From Tritonibacter mobilis (lineage in GTDB: Bacteria; Pseudomonadota; Alphaproteobacteria; Rhodobacterales; Rhodobacteraceae), in contig NZ_LNWY01000015.1 of assembly GCF_001681715.1 (NCBI RefSeq), positions 1 through 64,000 on the forward strand: a stretch of DNA of 64,000 nt, written 5' to 3'. Below the pieces are notes generated by a model. It saw nothing but the letters and a program-made list of their open reading frames with translations, did not search any database and had not been told where the DNA came from. Below, in pieces: positions 7,088-14,290 of the stretch. The position numbers were made by a program, and so were the translations under genes. How positions within the stretch are numbered: the stretch's first letter is position 1; each line of letters begins with the position of its first letter.

Positions 7088-8737
7088 ATGACCGACCAAA
7101 CGACGGAAACGTCCGACGGCATTCCAAGCCCGGACGGCGCAGCACATATCATTGATACGGAATATGAAATCGGGCAAGACAACCTTGAGGGGTCTGTCGG
7201 TCCTTTCGGGTTTGACATCCACAACCCGGTGTTTGCGATCTCTGGCCTCGCGATTGTGGCCTTTGTGTTCTACACGCTTGCCCTGCCCGAACAGGCGGGG
7301 TCGCTGTTCTCCTGGCTGTTCAGCACAGTCACCAAGGGCTTTGATTGGTTCTTCCTCGGTGCCGCGAATATCTTCGTGATCTTCTGTCTGTTCCTGATCG
7401 TGACGCCCTTTGGCAACGTCAGGCTGGGCGGCACTGAAGCAGAGCCCGACTATAGCTATATCGGCTGGTTTGCGATGCTTTTCGCGGCCGGTATGGGCAT
7501 CGGTCTGATGTTCTACGGGGTCTCGGAACCGCTGAGCCACTTTGCCTCTTCTATGGGCGGCACCGCCGCTGAGAATGGCGCGCGCACCGACTGGGCCCCC
7601 TTGGGCGGCGCGGCTGGAAATGAAGCGGAAGCCGTGCGTCTGGGCATGGCCGCGACGATCTTTCACTGGGGTCTGCACCCTTGGGCGATCTATGCGGTGG
7701 TGGCGCTGGCGCTGGCTTTGTTCAGCTATAACAAGGGCTTGCCGCTGACCATCCGCTCTGCCTTCTATCCGATCTTTGGCGATGCGGTCTGGGGCTGGGT
7801 CGGTCATGTGATCGACATTCTGGCGGTATTTGCGACGCTCTTTGGTCTGGCGACCTCGCTCGGCTTTGGCGCAACGCAGGCCAATGCGGGCCTCAATGAG
7901 CTGTTCGGCATTGCGGTTGGTCCGACCACCGAGGTGATCCTGATTTCGGCGATTACCGCAGTGGCGCTGGTGTCGGTGATGCGTGGTCTTGATGGCGGGG
8001 TGAAAATCCTGTCGGAAATCAACATGGGTCTGGCGTTCCTGCTGCTGATTTTTGTGCTGCTGGTGGGGCCGACCGTGTTCCTGCTGTCGCTGTTTTGGGA
8101 TTCGCTGGTGGCCTATGTGCAGTTCCTGCCCGCGCTGTCGAACCCGGTGGGGCGTGAGGACGTCAACTTCATGCAGGGCTGGACTTCGTTCTACTGGGCG
8201 TGGTGGATTTCCTGGTCGCCGTTTGTGGGCATGTTCATCGCCCGCGTGAGCCGGGGCCGCACCGTGCGCGAGTTCATCATCTGCGTGCTGTTGATCCCGT
8301 CGATGGTCTGCGTGTTGTGGATGAGCGTCTTTGGCGGCACCGCGATCTATCAGGTGATCACCGACGGCTACACCGTCGCCCAAGAGGCAACGCTGGAGCT
8401 GAAGCTCTTTAAGATGCTGGACGTGATGCCGCTTGCGGGGATCACTTCGCTGGTGGGCATCGTGCTGGTTATCGTGTTCTTCGTGACCTCCTCGGACTCC
8501 GGGTCGCTGGTGATCGATACCATCACCGCCGGGGGCAAGGTCGACGCGCCGGTGCCGCAGCGTGCCTTTTGGTGCATCTTTGAAGGGGCGGTTGCGATCG
8601 TGCTCTTGCTGAGTGCGGGCGGTCTGCAATCCTTGCAGTCGATGGTGATCTCCACCGGTCTGCCCTTCACGGTGGTGCTGCTGATCATGTGCTACGCGAT
8701 CCTGCGCGGCCTAATGAGCGAGCGCAAAAACACCTGA
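7088..8737 (+). CDS. BCCT family betaine/carnitine/choline transporter
   Basis: The 549-aa polytopic membrane protein has the 12-helix BCCT pattern. The signature 'FYWAWWISWSPFVGMFIARV' and the following 'SRGRTVREF' are clear (about residues 370-400), as are 'AGMGIGLMFYGVSEPLSHF' and 'TSSDSGSLVID'. BCCT carriers import quaternary-ammonium solutes such as glycine betaine, choline or DMSP with Na+ or H+. The hydrophilic N-terminus is about 45 residues; the C-terminus is short, without the long regulatory tail of osmosensing BetP. The substrate cannot be told from sequence. The gene follows the Usp gene and ends before a strong terminator. Confidence 0.93.
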   Translation: MTDQTTETSDGIPSPDGAAHIIDTEYEIGQDNLEGSVGPFGFDIHNPVFAISGLAIVAFVFYTLALPEQAGSLFSWLFSTVTKGFDWFFLGAANIFVIFCLFLIVTPFGNVRLGGTEAEPDYSYIGWFAMLFAAGMGIGLMFYGVSEPLSHFASSMGGTAAENGARTDWAPLGGAAGNEAEAVRLGMAATIFHWGLHPWAIYAVVALALALFSYNKGLPLTIRSAFYPIFGDAVWGWVGHVIDILAVFATLFGLATSLGFGATQANAGLNELFGIAVGPTTEVILISAITAVALVSVMRGLDGGVKILSEINMGLAFLLLIFVLLVGPTVFLLSLFWDSLVAYVQFLPALSNPVGREDVNFMQGWTSFYWAWWISWSPFVGMFIARVSRGRTVREFIICVLLIPSMVCVLWMSVFGGTAIYQVITDGYTVAQEATLELKLFKMLDVMPLAGITSLVGIVLVIVFFVTSSDSGSLVIDTITAGGKVDAPVPQRAFWCIFEGAVAIVLLLSAGGLQSLQSMVISTGLPFTVVLLIMCYAILRGLMSERKNT

Positions 8738-8764
8738 GCGACCCTGCACTGACAGACATGAGAG

Positions 8765-8794
8765 ACGGCGCCCTTTGCGGGGCGCCGTTTTTTT
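8765..8794 (+). terminator. Rho-independent terminator after the BCCT gene
   Basis: GGCGCCC and GGGCGCC form a GC-rich stem around a short loop (about 8767-8787), followed by a run of seven T. It lies about 30 nt after the transporter stop. Confidence 0.85.
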
Positions 8795-8923
8795 ATGCGT
8801 CGCGTCGTGCGGTTTGGGGAAATAGTCAAACCCGACGCGGCCAAATCGTCGCATCATCTTCTGTGCGCTGGACCGGGGGGCCGCTGCGCCCTAGATTTAA
8901 AGGGTAGCCGCAAGGAGAGTGTC

Positions 8924-9244
8924 ATGCCTGAACTGATTAAGCTCTATATCAGAAGCGCCCTTTGGGGGCTGGTGCTGGCCGCGATTTTTGTAGGCATCCT
9001 GTTGTGGTTCAACATCGCCAATCTTGGTGCGCTGGTCTTTGGATCTGACGCGGGCGTCGTCGCAGTGCTGGCGCTGTGGATTTCCAATGCGGTGGTCTTT
9101 GGCGGCGTTCAGTTCGGCTTTAAGATCATGGCCATGGCGGAACGTGAGGACCCCCCGCGCGGTGGCACCTGGGTTGGGCCAGAGTTGCAAGCGGTGCCGG
9201 TCCCGGCCAAAGCTGCACAGGCCGGTCGCCCCACCAAACGCTGA
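8924..9244 (+). CDS. Small two-helix inner-membrane protein of unknown function
   Basis: The 106-aa protein is preceded by AAGGAG 7 nt before the ATG. It has two predicted transmembrane helices, about residues 8-30 ('YIRSALWGLVLAAIFVGILL') and 41-66 ('AGVVAVLALWISNAVVFGGV'), then a hydrophilic proline/alanine-rich tail of about 35 residues ending in KR. I do not recognise a named family. It stands alone between two terminators, so it has its own transcription unit. Confidence 0.7.
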   Translation: MPELIKLYIRSALWGLVLAAIFVGILLWFNIANLGALVFGSDAGVVAVLALWISNAVVFGGVQFGFKIMAMAEREDPPRGGTWVGPELQAVPVPAKAAQAGRPTKR

Positions 9245-9276
9245 GGGCTGGCTCCTCTGGGATTGGCTGAACACAG

Positions 9277-9303
9277 GCCGCGCAATGTCTTGCGCGGCTT
9301 TTT
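9277..9303 (+). terminator. Rho-independent terminator
   Basis: GCCGCGCA (9277-9284) pairs with TGCGCGGC (9291-9298) with a 6-nt loop and is followed by TTTTT. It ends the small membrane-protein transcript. Confidence 0.8.
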
Positions 9304-9557
9304 GTTTGCAGGCGTTAGCGTGGGAAAAGCGGCGGGAACCACCAGTCAACCGTGCGGCGTTGATTCCCGAGGACCTGTATGTACAGGTGGGCGCCAGGTA
9401 AACGGACCAGGATCCGGACAGAGCCAGCTCCCTCGGAATTGCTTAAGGCCACTGGAATGCTGCCTGTCACGAGAAGGGGAGAACCCGCCTTCGCAATAGG
9501 TAGTGCGGCGCGCGCCCGTGCACAAGGGGGCGCGTGGGGATGTGGGGCTTGATTTTT
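9304..9557. other. Intergenic region without a recognisable gene
   Basis: About 250 nt upstream of mmcB. The minus strand around 9430-9500 has weak resemblance to the second half of a tRNA, but the arms do not pair; no gene is called. The promoter of mmcB should lie at its right end. Confidence 0.4.
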
Positions 9558-9572
9558 GTTCATGAATTGTTC
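9558..9572 (+). promoter_or_regulatory. SOS (LexA) box upstream of mmcB
   Basis: GTTC-ATGAATT-GTTC is a perfect match to the alphaproteobacterial LexA operator GTTC-N7-GTTC. It ends 11 nt before the mmcB ATG, so bound LexA would block transcription or initiation. mmcB is a known SOS gene in Caulobacter, which supports the call. Confidence 0.85.
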
Positions 9573-9583
9573 ACTTTTGGCGC

Positions 9584-10132
9584 ATGGCAAATCAGCACCT
9601 CGATCAAGATGAGTTCGACACCCCCACACGGGAGGCGGTCCCGCCTGAGGGCGATGAGGCGACACTGGCCCTGCTGCAGCCGGGACAGCGTCTGGCGCGT
9701 GGGGTCGGCCGCTATCTGCGCTCGATGGGATTTGCCTCGGTTGAGGAATTCGTCCCCGCGCGCGGGCTGCGGGTGGATGTGATGGCACTGGGGCCAAAGG
9801 GCGAATTATGGGTGATCGAGTGCAAATCCAGCCGCGCCGATTTTCAGAGCGATTGCAAATGGCAGGGCTATCTGGAGTGGTGCGACCGGTACTTCTGGGC
9901 GGTTGACGTGGATTTTCCCACCGACCTGCTGCCCGAGGGCACCGGGCTGATCCTCGCCGATGCCTATGATGGCGAAGTGGTGCGTATGGCCCCAGAGCAG
10001 AAACTGCCCCCGGCGCGGCGCAAAAAGATGATCCAGAAATTCGCCATGGATGCCGCCCGCCGCCTGCAGCGGCTCAGAGATCCAAGACCCGGACGGGATG
10101 GGCTGCTGTTGTCTCCAAGCGAGGGAGAATGA
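9584..10132 (+). CDS. mmcB: MmcB family DNA repair protein
   Basis: The 182-aa protein matches the MmcB/COG5321 family. The core 'RVDVMALGPKGELWVIECKS' carries D65, E79 and K81 in a D-x13-E-x-K arrangement typical of PD-(D/E)xK nuclease folds, followed by 'DWKWQGYLEWCDRYFWAV'-like family sequence (seen here with C-K-W). In Caulobacter mmcB is SOS-induced and contributes to mitomycin C tolerance with the mutasome genes. The perfect LexA box just upstream (9558-9572) predicts DNA-damage induction here. The C-terminal basic segment (about 145-170) may contact DNA. Catalytic activity is inferred from the motif only. Confidence 0.88.
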   Translation: MANQHLDQDEFDTPTREAVPPEGDEATLALLQPGQRLARGVGRYLRSMGFASVEEFVPARGLRVDVMALGPKGELWVIECKSSRADFQSDCKWQGYLEWCDRYFWAVDVDFPTDLLPEGTGLILADAYDGEVVRMAPEQKLPPARRKKMIQKFAMDAARRLQRLRDPRPGRDGLLLSPSEGE

Positions 10133-10171
10133 CCTGAGGATGGCCCAAGAGACCCGAACACGGCCTACAGA

Positions 10172-11236
10172 TCAGGCCGTGAGGTCGATGGCGGCTTTGG
10201 CCGGGGGGACGATGTAGATGATGTCATTGTGCCCATCGAGTTGCAGGGCGAGCATCTGCCGTTGTTCCTGCGCCTCGGCGGCCTCTCGCTGGGGATTGCG
10301 CTCATAAGGTTCTGCGGCTGCGATCAGCGGATCGCTGGGCGGCGTGCGCAGCTCCGCGCCCTGAGTGGGGGCAGCGTCCGCCGTCAACACCCGTGGCACA
10401 GGGGCGCGGTCCGGGCGATCCAGCGCGGCGGCGCTGCCCGGTGCCTCAGACAAGGCTCCGGTCAGGCCGACACCCTCATCCGAGATCAACTCTGCAGATT
10501 GCGATGTGCGCGATTGGGTCTGATAGGCGTAGGCCTTCTGGGCGAGGGCAATCAGATCCGCACTGGCCCGTCTTTGGTCTTCTGTCAGGGGGAGGCTGAT
10601 CACGGTGTTGGAGGTCATGCTCTCTCCTGATTGCGAAGGTTGTGGGGCCTCGCTGGGGGCCGGGGGGACGGTACGATCCGCGGCGGCGTTGGGCTGTGGG
10701 GCATCGGCTGGGGGCAGGCCGATGATGAAGACCCCGTCATCCATCACATAGATCACCCGTGGAGGACGCGCGGCAGCGCTGGTTTCTGCTGTGGCATCCG
10801 TGGGCGCGGCCGCAGGTGTTGCGTTAAGGTCCGCCGGGGCTTCTGCCGCCGACGGGAGACCGTCCGGCATCCTGCCGGACTGCTGCATTGCGACGCCGGA
10901 AGGATACACCGCAAGGGCGTCCTTGTCCGTCACCGGGGTCGCAGGCAAGCGGGAAACCTGAGTGCGCAGAAAGTTCAGCACTTTCTCCATGTGATCGACC
11001 GTATCCGAGATCTGGTTCATCGCGGATTTCCAGCCCGGCTCGGGCGGTTTGGTCACCTGATCGATCATTTTCTCGCGGGCGCGCCGGGCCTGAGAGACCT
11101 GATTTTGCAATTGGTTGGCGGTCAGCTTGTCTGAATTCGAAATGGAAAACGCGGCGGCCCGCGGACCATTCGCAGAGGCGATGGCGCTCGGTAGGGTCAC
11201 AGCTGGTCCCAACGGCGGGGTTGTAAAATGGTACAT
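10172..11236 (-). CDS. Ala/Pro-rich protein of unknown function
   Basis: I do not recognise this 354-aa protein. The ATG at 11236 has GGAG 11 nt upstream (from CTTGGAG), better than the upstream ATG at 11269. Residues about 35-95 form an amphipathic helical segment ('TANQLQNQVSQARRAREKMI', then 'SAMNQISDTVDHMEKVLNFL'), likely coiled coil. The rest is low-complexity, rich in Ala, Pro, Thr and Asp. There is no clear signal peptide. A hairpin (ACGGCCT/AGGCCGT, 10160-10180) overlaps its stop and may act as a convergent terminator with mmcB. The composition resembles disordered scaffold or flagellar hook-length-type proteins, but no motif proves this. Confidence 0.6.
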   Translation of the reverse strand: MYHFTTPPLGPAVTLPSAIASANGPRAAAFSISNSDKLTANQLQNQVSQARRAREKMIDQVTKPPEPGWKSAMNQISDTVDHMEKVLNFLRTQVSRLPATPVTDKDALAVYPSGVAMQQSGRMPDGLPSAAEAPADLNATPAAAPTDATAETSAAARPPRVIYVMDDGVFIIGLPPADAPQPNAAADRTVPPAPSEAPQPSQSGESMTSNTVISLPLTEDQRRASADLIALAQKAYAYQTQSRTSQSAELISDEGVGLTGALSEAPGSAAALDRPDRAPVPRVLTADAAPTQGAELRTPPSDPLIAAAEPYERNPQREAAEAQEQRQMLALQLDGHNDIIYIVPPAKAAIDLTA

Positions 11237-11441
11237 CACACACGCTCCAAGTAGAAACTTGACGTTCATTAATCATTTGGAGGTAGAGGTTAACACGGCC
11301 CTAACTTCCGTAAACGGAACCCGTCAAATTCGATGGATTTTGCCGCTCTGGCAGACCGTCGCGCGCAGTTAGGCACGCACTTGCGGTAATTTAATGGGCG
11401 ATTGTTGGATGTTATGATGTCGACAGCGGTGTTTTGGGCAC

Positions 11442-11466
11442 AAAAAAGCCGGGCGCAAAGCCCGGC
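11442..11466 (-). terminator. Rho-independent terminator of the DUF6324-type gene
   Basis: On the minus strand GCCGGGC (11466-11460), a GCAAA-complement loop and GCCCGGC (11454-11448) form a perfect 7-bp stem followed by six T. It lies 26 nt after the stop of the small gene. Confidence 0.85.
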
Positions 11467-11492
11467 GATCCTGTCGAAAAAAGACGCGCTAT

Positions 11493-11681
11493 TCAGGAGC
11501 TGACAGCACGCGCGGCCTGTGCCGCTGCACGGATTTCATCAGCGATTTCTTCGGCTTCCTCGGGGTCGAAGTCCATCGGGATCTCAAGCCCATCGGCTTC
11601 GATGAAAATGCGCACCATCCCGGCATCGGTCGGGCCGATCTGCATGTTCGCCTCAATGTCGCGTTCGGTATTGATCCCCAT
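11493..11681 (-). CDS. Small acidic conserved protein (DUF6324-like)
   Basis: The 62-aa protein begins MGINTERDIEANMQIGP and ends in an acidic then alanine-rich helix ('DFDPEEAEEIADEI' then 'RAAAQAARA'). AAGGAG lies 6 nt before the ATG at 11681. It resembles the short Rhodobacteraceae family I recall as DUF6324; the family number is from memory. There is no transmembrane segment. It has its own terminator and stands alone, upstream of and divergent from the tRNA-His gene. Function unknown. Confidence 0.72.
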   Translation of the reverse strand: MGINTERDIEANMQIGPTDAGMVRIFIEADGLEIPMDFDPEEAEEIADEIRAAAQAARAVSS

Positions 11682-11934
11682 GTGCAGCTCCTTCGGGTTG
11701 CGGATCGCGGTAGGAACTCCTGCTAGCCTGCAAGCCCTTAAAAAGCAAGATGTCGCCTCTTGCCCACGCACGGCGCGCCCTTTGATTGGGAAAACAGGGG
11801 GTGAGAGGGAATCACTGCGGCCTCAAACGGGCTATTTCCGGACATCTGAACGGGCGCAGATCTATGCGGACAGGGGGAGGACAGAAGAATTTGCCCTTGC
11901 GCAAAAAAGTGCAAAAAACTTGTGACATGAGCTC

Positions 11935-11963
11935 TTGCACTCTGATTTTCTGTGTTGTAAATC
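11935..11963 (+). promoter_or_regulatory. Likely sigma-70 promoter of tRNA-His
   Basis: TTGCAC (11935-11940) and TAAATC (11958-11963) are separated by exactly 17 nt. Transcription would start about 10 nt upstream of or at the tRNA 5' end (11973). The surroundings are AT-rich compared with neighbouring DNA. Confidence 0.5.
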
Positions 11964-11972
11964 GCCCCCAGT

Positions 11973-12049
11973 GCCGCCTTAGCTCAGTTGGTTAGAGCGC
12001 TTGATTGTGGATCAAGAGGTCCCTGGTTCGAGACCAGGAGGTGGTACCA
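11973..12049 (+). tRNA. tRNA-His (GTG anticodon), CCA encoded
   Basis: The cloverleaf is complete. The acceptor GCCGCCT (11973-11979) pairs with AGGTGGT (12039-12045); the D-arm starts GCTC; the anticodon stem CTTGA/TCAAG holds the loop TTGTGGA with anticodon GTG; the T-arm is CCTGG-TTCGAGA-CCAGG; then A73 and encoded CCA. The base before the acceptor is T, not G, and the discriminator is A, not C. This is the known alphaproteobacterial exception to the universal G-1:C73 identity element. Confidence 0.96.
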
Positions 12050-12155
12050 TCCCCTTAACATCATGTCATGAAACGGTTTTGCGCCTGTTGGCGACCGATA
12101 CGGCCATTCGTAGCGACGCGTGGCCGTGCAGCCTGTGGATAGGGCTGCGACTTGG

Positions 12156-12464
12156 CTAGTCGATCTGAATGCTCTGGCGCAGCGCACCGGTTTCGCTGTC
12201 GAGGATCAGGATTTGATCGTCGGTGGTCACCACCGCCAGCCAGCCGGTGCCAAAGGTTACGGCCCGCGCCGTTGCGCCATCTGGCAGGGTAATGTCTGCC
12301 GGAAGCCGGGGAGCGGAGGTGTCATCAGACAAACGGATGACAAGCAGCGCAATTACCACTAGAACCCCGCCCACCATGATCACCGTGAGCGTGGTCACGA
12401 GGCGGCGCAGGAAACGCAGCTGCGCCGGTTCGGTAATGTTTTCAGGTTCGGAAGGATGAGTCAT
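12156..12464 (-). CDS. Small membrane-anchored protein (DUF6476-like)
   Basis: The 102-aa protein has a hydrophilic N-terminus, one transmembrane helix at about residues 24-45 ('TTLTVIMVGGVLVVIALLVI') and a periplasmic C-terminal part with beta character ('AVTFGTGWLAVVTTDDQILI' then 'LDSETGALRQSIQID'), like a single beta-propeller blade. I recall this as the Rhodobacteraceae DUF6476 family. It is divergent from rluD, and the two ATG codons overlap by two bases (12462-12465), so each ribosome-binding region lies inside the other gene. The Shine-Dalgarno is weak. Confidence 0.72.
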   Translation of the reverse strand: MTHPSEPENITEPAQLRFLRRLVTTLTVIMVGGVLVVIALLVIRLSDDTSAPRLPADITLPDGATARAVTFGTGWLAVVTTDDQILILDSETGALRQSIQID

Positions 12465-13500
12465 GGCCAGCCGCCGCATTGAATTTGTGATCGCGGACAA
12501 CCCGCCCAAGCGGCTTGATAAAGCGATTGCGCGCGATGTGCCAGAGGAAGCGAACCTGTCGCGCACCCGTCTGGCCCGTCTGATCGAAAGCGGTGGCGTT
12601 GAGGTGGACGGGGCAGTGGCCAGTGACGCCAAGGCCCGCGCCCCTGAGGGCGCGCAGATCATCATCACGGTCGAGGACGCCGAGGAGAGCCACATCGGCC
12701 CCGAGGATATCGCGCTCGATGTGATCTATGAGGACGCCGACCTTATCGTCATCAACAAACCGGCAGGCATGGTGGTGCATCCGGCCCCCGGCAGCCCGTC
12801 GGGGACGCTGGTCAATGCGCTTTTGCATCATTGCGGCGCGGATCTCTCCGGTGTGGGCGGGGTAAAGCGCCCCGGCATCGTGCACCGGATCGACAAGGAG
12901 ACCTCGGGTCTCTTGGTGGTGGCGAAATCGGACGCCGCGCATCAGGGGCTGGCGGCGCAGTTTGAGCGTCACAGCGTCGAGCGCTATTATCAGGCGGTCT
13001 GCTACGGGGTGCCCGACGCCAATGACCCGCGTCTGCGCGGTGTGCGCGGTGCGAGTTTTGAGCCGGGCAATATCCTCAAGCTCACCACCCAGCTTGCACG
13101 CCACAAGACCGACCGCCAACGGCAAGCGGTGTTGTTTGAAGGCGGCCGCCACGCGGTGACCCGCGCCCGCATCATCGAGGCTTTTGGTGCCCCTGCGACA
13201 GCCTCCTTGGTGGAGTGCTGGCTGGAAACCGGGCGCACCCATCAGATCCGGGTGCATATGGCGCATGCGGGCCATGGTCTGCTGGGCGATCCCACCTATG
13301 GCGGCAAGCGCAAGATCTCTCCCAAGGCGCTGAGCGCGGCGGGGCTTGTGGCCATTAACAATTTTCAAAGGCAAGCCCTGCACGCCGCCGTTCTGGGCTT
13401 TAAGCACCCGGTGAGCGGCGAGATGATGCGCTTTGAGGCCCCGCTGCCCGAAGACATGCAGGCCTTGATCGCAGCCCTTCGGATGCCGGTTGCGATTTAG
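12463..13500 (+). CDS. rluD: 23S rRNA pseudouridine synthase, RluA/RluD family
   Basis: The 345-aa protein has an N-terminal S4 RNA-binding domain (about residues 15-75, 'LSRTRLARLIESGGVEVDG') and a pseudouridine synthase domain with the catalytic motif 'HRIDKETSG' (141-149; Asp144 is the nucleophile), 'VINKPAGMVVHP' and 'LETGRTHQIRVHM'. The S4 plus RluA layout fits RluD, which modifies helix 69 of 23S rRNA. AAGGA lies 6 nt before the ATG, inside the oppositely oriented DUF6476-like gene. Target positions cannot be proven from sequence. Confidence 0.92.
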   Translation: MASRRIEFVIADNPPKRLDKAIARDVPEEANLSRTRLARLIESGGVEVDGAVASDAKARAPEGAQIIITVEDAEESHIGPEDIALDVIYEDADLIVINKPAGMVVHPAPGSPSGTLVNALLHHCGADLSGVGGVKRPGIVHRIDKETSGLLVVAKSDAAHQGLAAQFERHSVERYYQAVCYGVPDANDPRLRGVRGASFEPGNILKLTTQLARHKTDRQRQAVLFEGGRHAVTRARIIEAFGAPATASLVECWLETGRTHQIRVHMAHAGHGLLGDPTYGGKRKISPKALSAAGLVAINNFQRQALHAAVLGFKHPVSGEMMRFEAPLPEDMQALIAALRMPVAI

Positions 13501-13738
13501 GGGGAGGGGTACCCACGCTCTGAAGTTTGGAGGTGTGCGGCGAATGTCTTAAGCGGGGCATCTGTAAACGATGCTGCAATCCAAACGAATGGCCGCATTG
13601 AGCCCGAACTTGTTTATTTCAACACGGCACACGAATGGCAATGATTACGGTTAGGCACAAAACCTATGAAGGCAATCGCGCTTTGAGCAACGCTTTGAGC
13701 AGTCTAAAAGCAGTATCGATAATTTTTGGTTTTGTGAA
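13501..13738. other. Intergenic region after rluD
   Basis: The region is AT-richer than its surroundings and leads into the orphan ORF. No RNA gene, terminator or known repeat is recognised. Confidence 0.4.
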
Positions 13739-14125
13739 ATGACCAAAGACGAAGAGGGACTTGCCTTTTCCACGGAAGAATTGTCGAAGGCTTTGGAAAT
13801 CTGCACGCATTCAAGTAGGAGTTCATTGACCGCAAGCGGCCAAAATCCGGGATACTTGTTCTGGCGCTCCCAACGTTGGATTGATGTTAGTGAGCATTTC
13901 GGTGACAGAAAGTCTAAGATGCTATTGGAGGCACTCGAAGTCATCTCTGACGACTTTCGCAACCTAGAGAGAGCTTTTTTGCTGAAAGCGCAGAACAAGG
14001 GTGACACGCGGCCTGCGTTTGATTGGCGCAAGCAGATAGTAATGGCTTTTGGAAATAAGTTCCCCGATACGCCGTCAAAGGTTCTGTCGTGTCTGGAGGC
14101 AGACTTTGCACATAGGCACAGATAG
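13739..14125 (+). CDS. Hypothetical low-GC ORF, possible horizontal acquisition
   Basis: This 128-aa frame has noticeably lower GC and less GC-biased third codon positions than its neighbours. It encodes a soluble, mostly helical protein ('STEELSKALEICTHSS', 'ALEVISDDFRNLERAFLLKA') without recognised motifs. There is no clear Shine-Dalgarno before the ATG. An antisense frame of similar length overlaps it, so coding is not certain. It sits between rluD and the sulfatase gene, flanked by gene-poor low-GC DNA, as expected for a recent insertion or decayed island. It could be a remnant of a larger gene. Confidence 0.42.
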   Translation: MTKDEEGLAFSTEELSKALEICTHSSRSSLTASGQNPGYLFWRSQRWIDVSEHFGDRKSKMLLEALEVISDDFRNLERAFLLKAQNKGDTRPAFDWRKQIVMAFGNKFPDTPSKVLSCLEADFAHRHR

Positions 14126-14290
14126 CCCCCATCGAATATAAACTAAACAACCAAGCCAACGCTTGACTAAGTGACTACCTAAAGCAGTCGTCGGCGTAGC
14201 CGCAGCGAAATGGTGCTTTGTCCCGCATTCCACTACTCCACCACGACTGATGGCGCGCTCCGGTCCCCACTGTTCCCGGCGCTTCGCACC

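Noticed and set aside
9430-9500. Minus-strand tRNA-like segment
   Set aside because: It resembles part of an anticodon and T-arm, but the stems do not pair and the acceptor and D-arm are missing. At most a decayed fragment.
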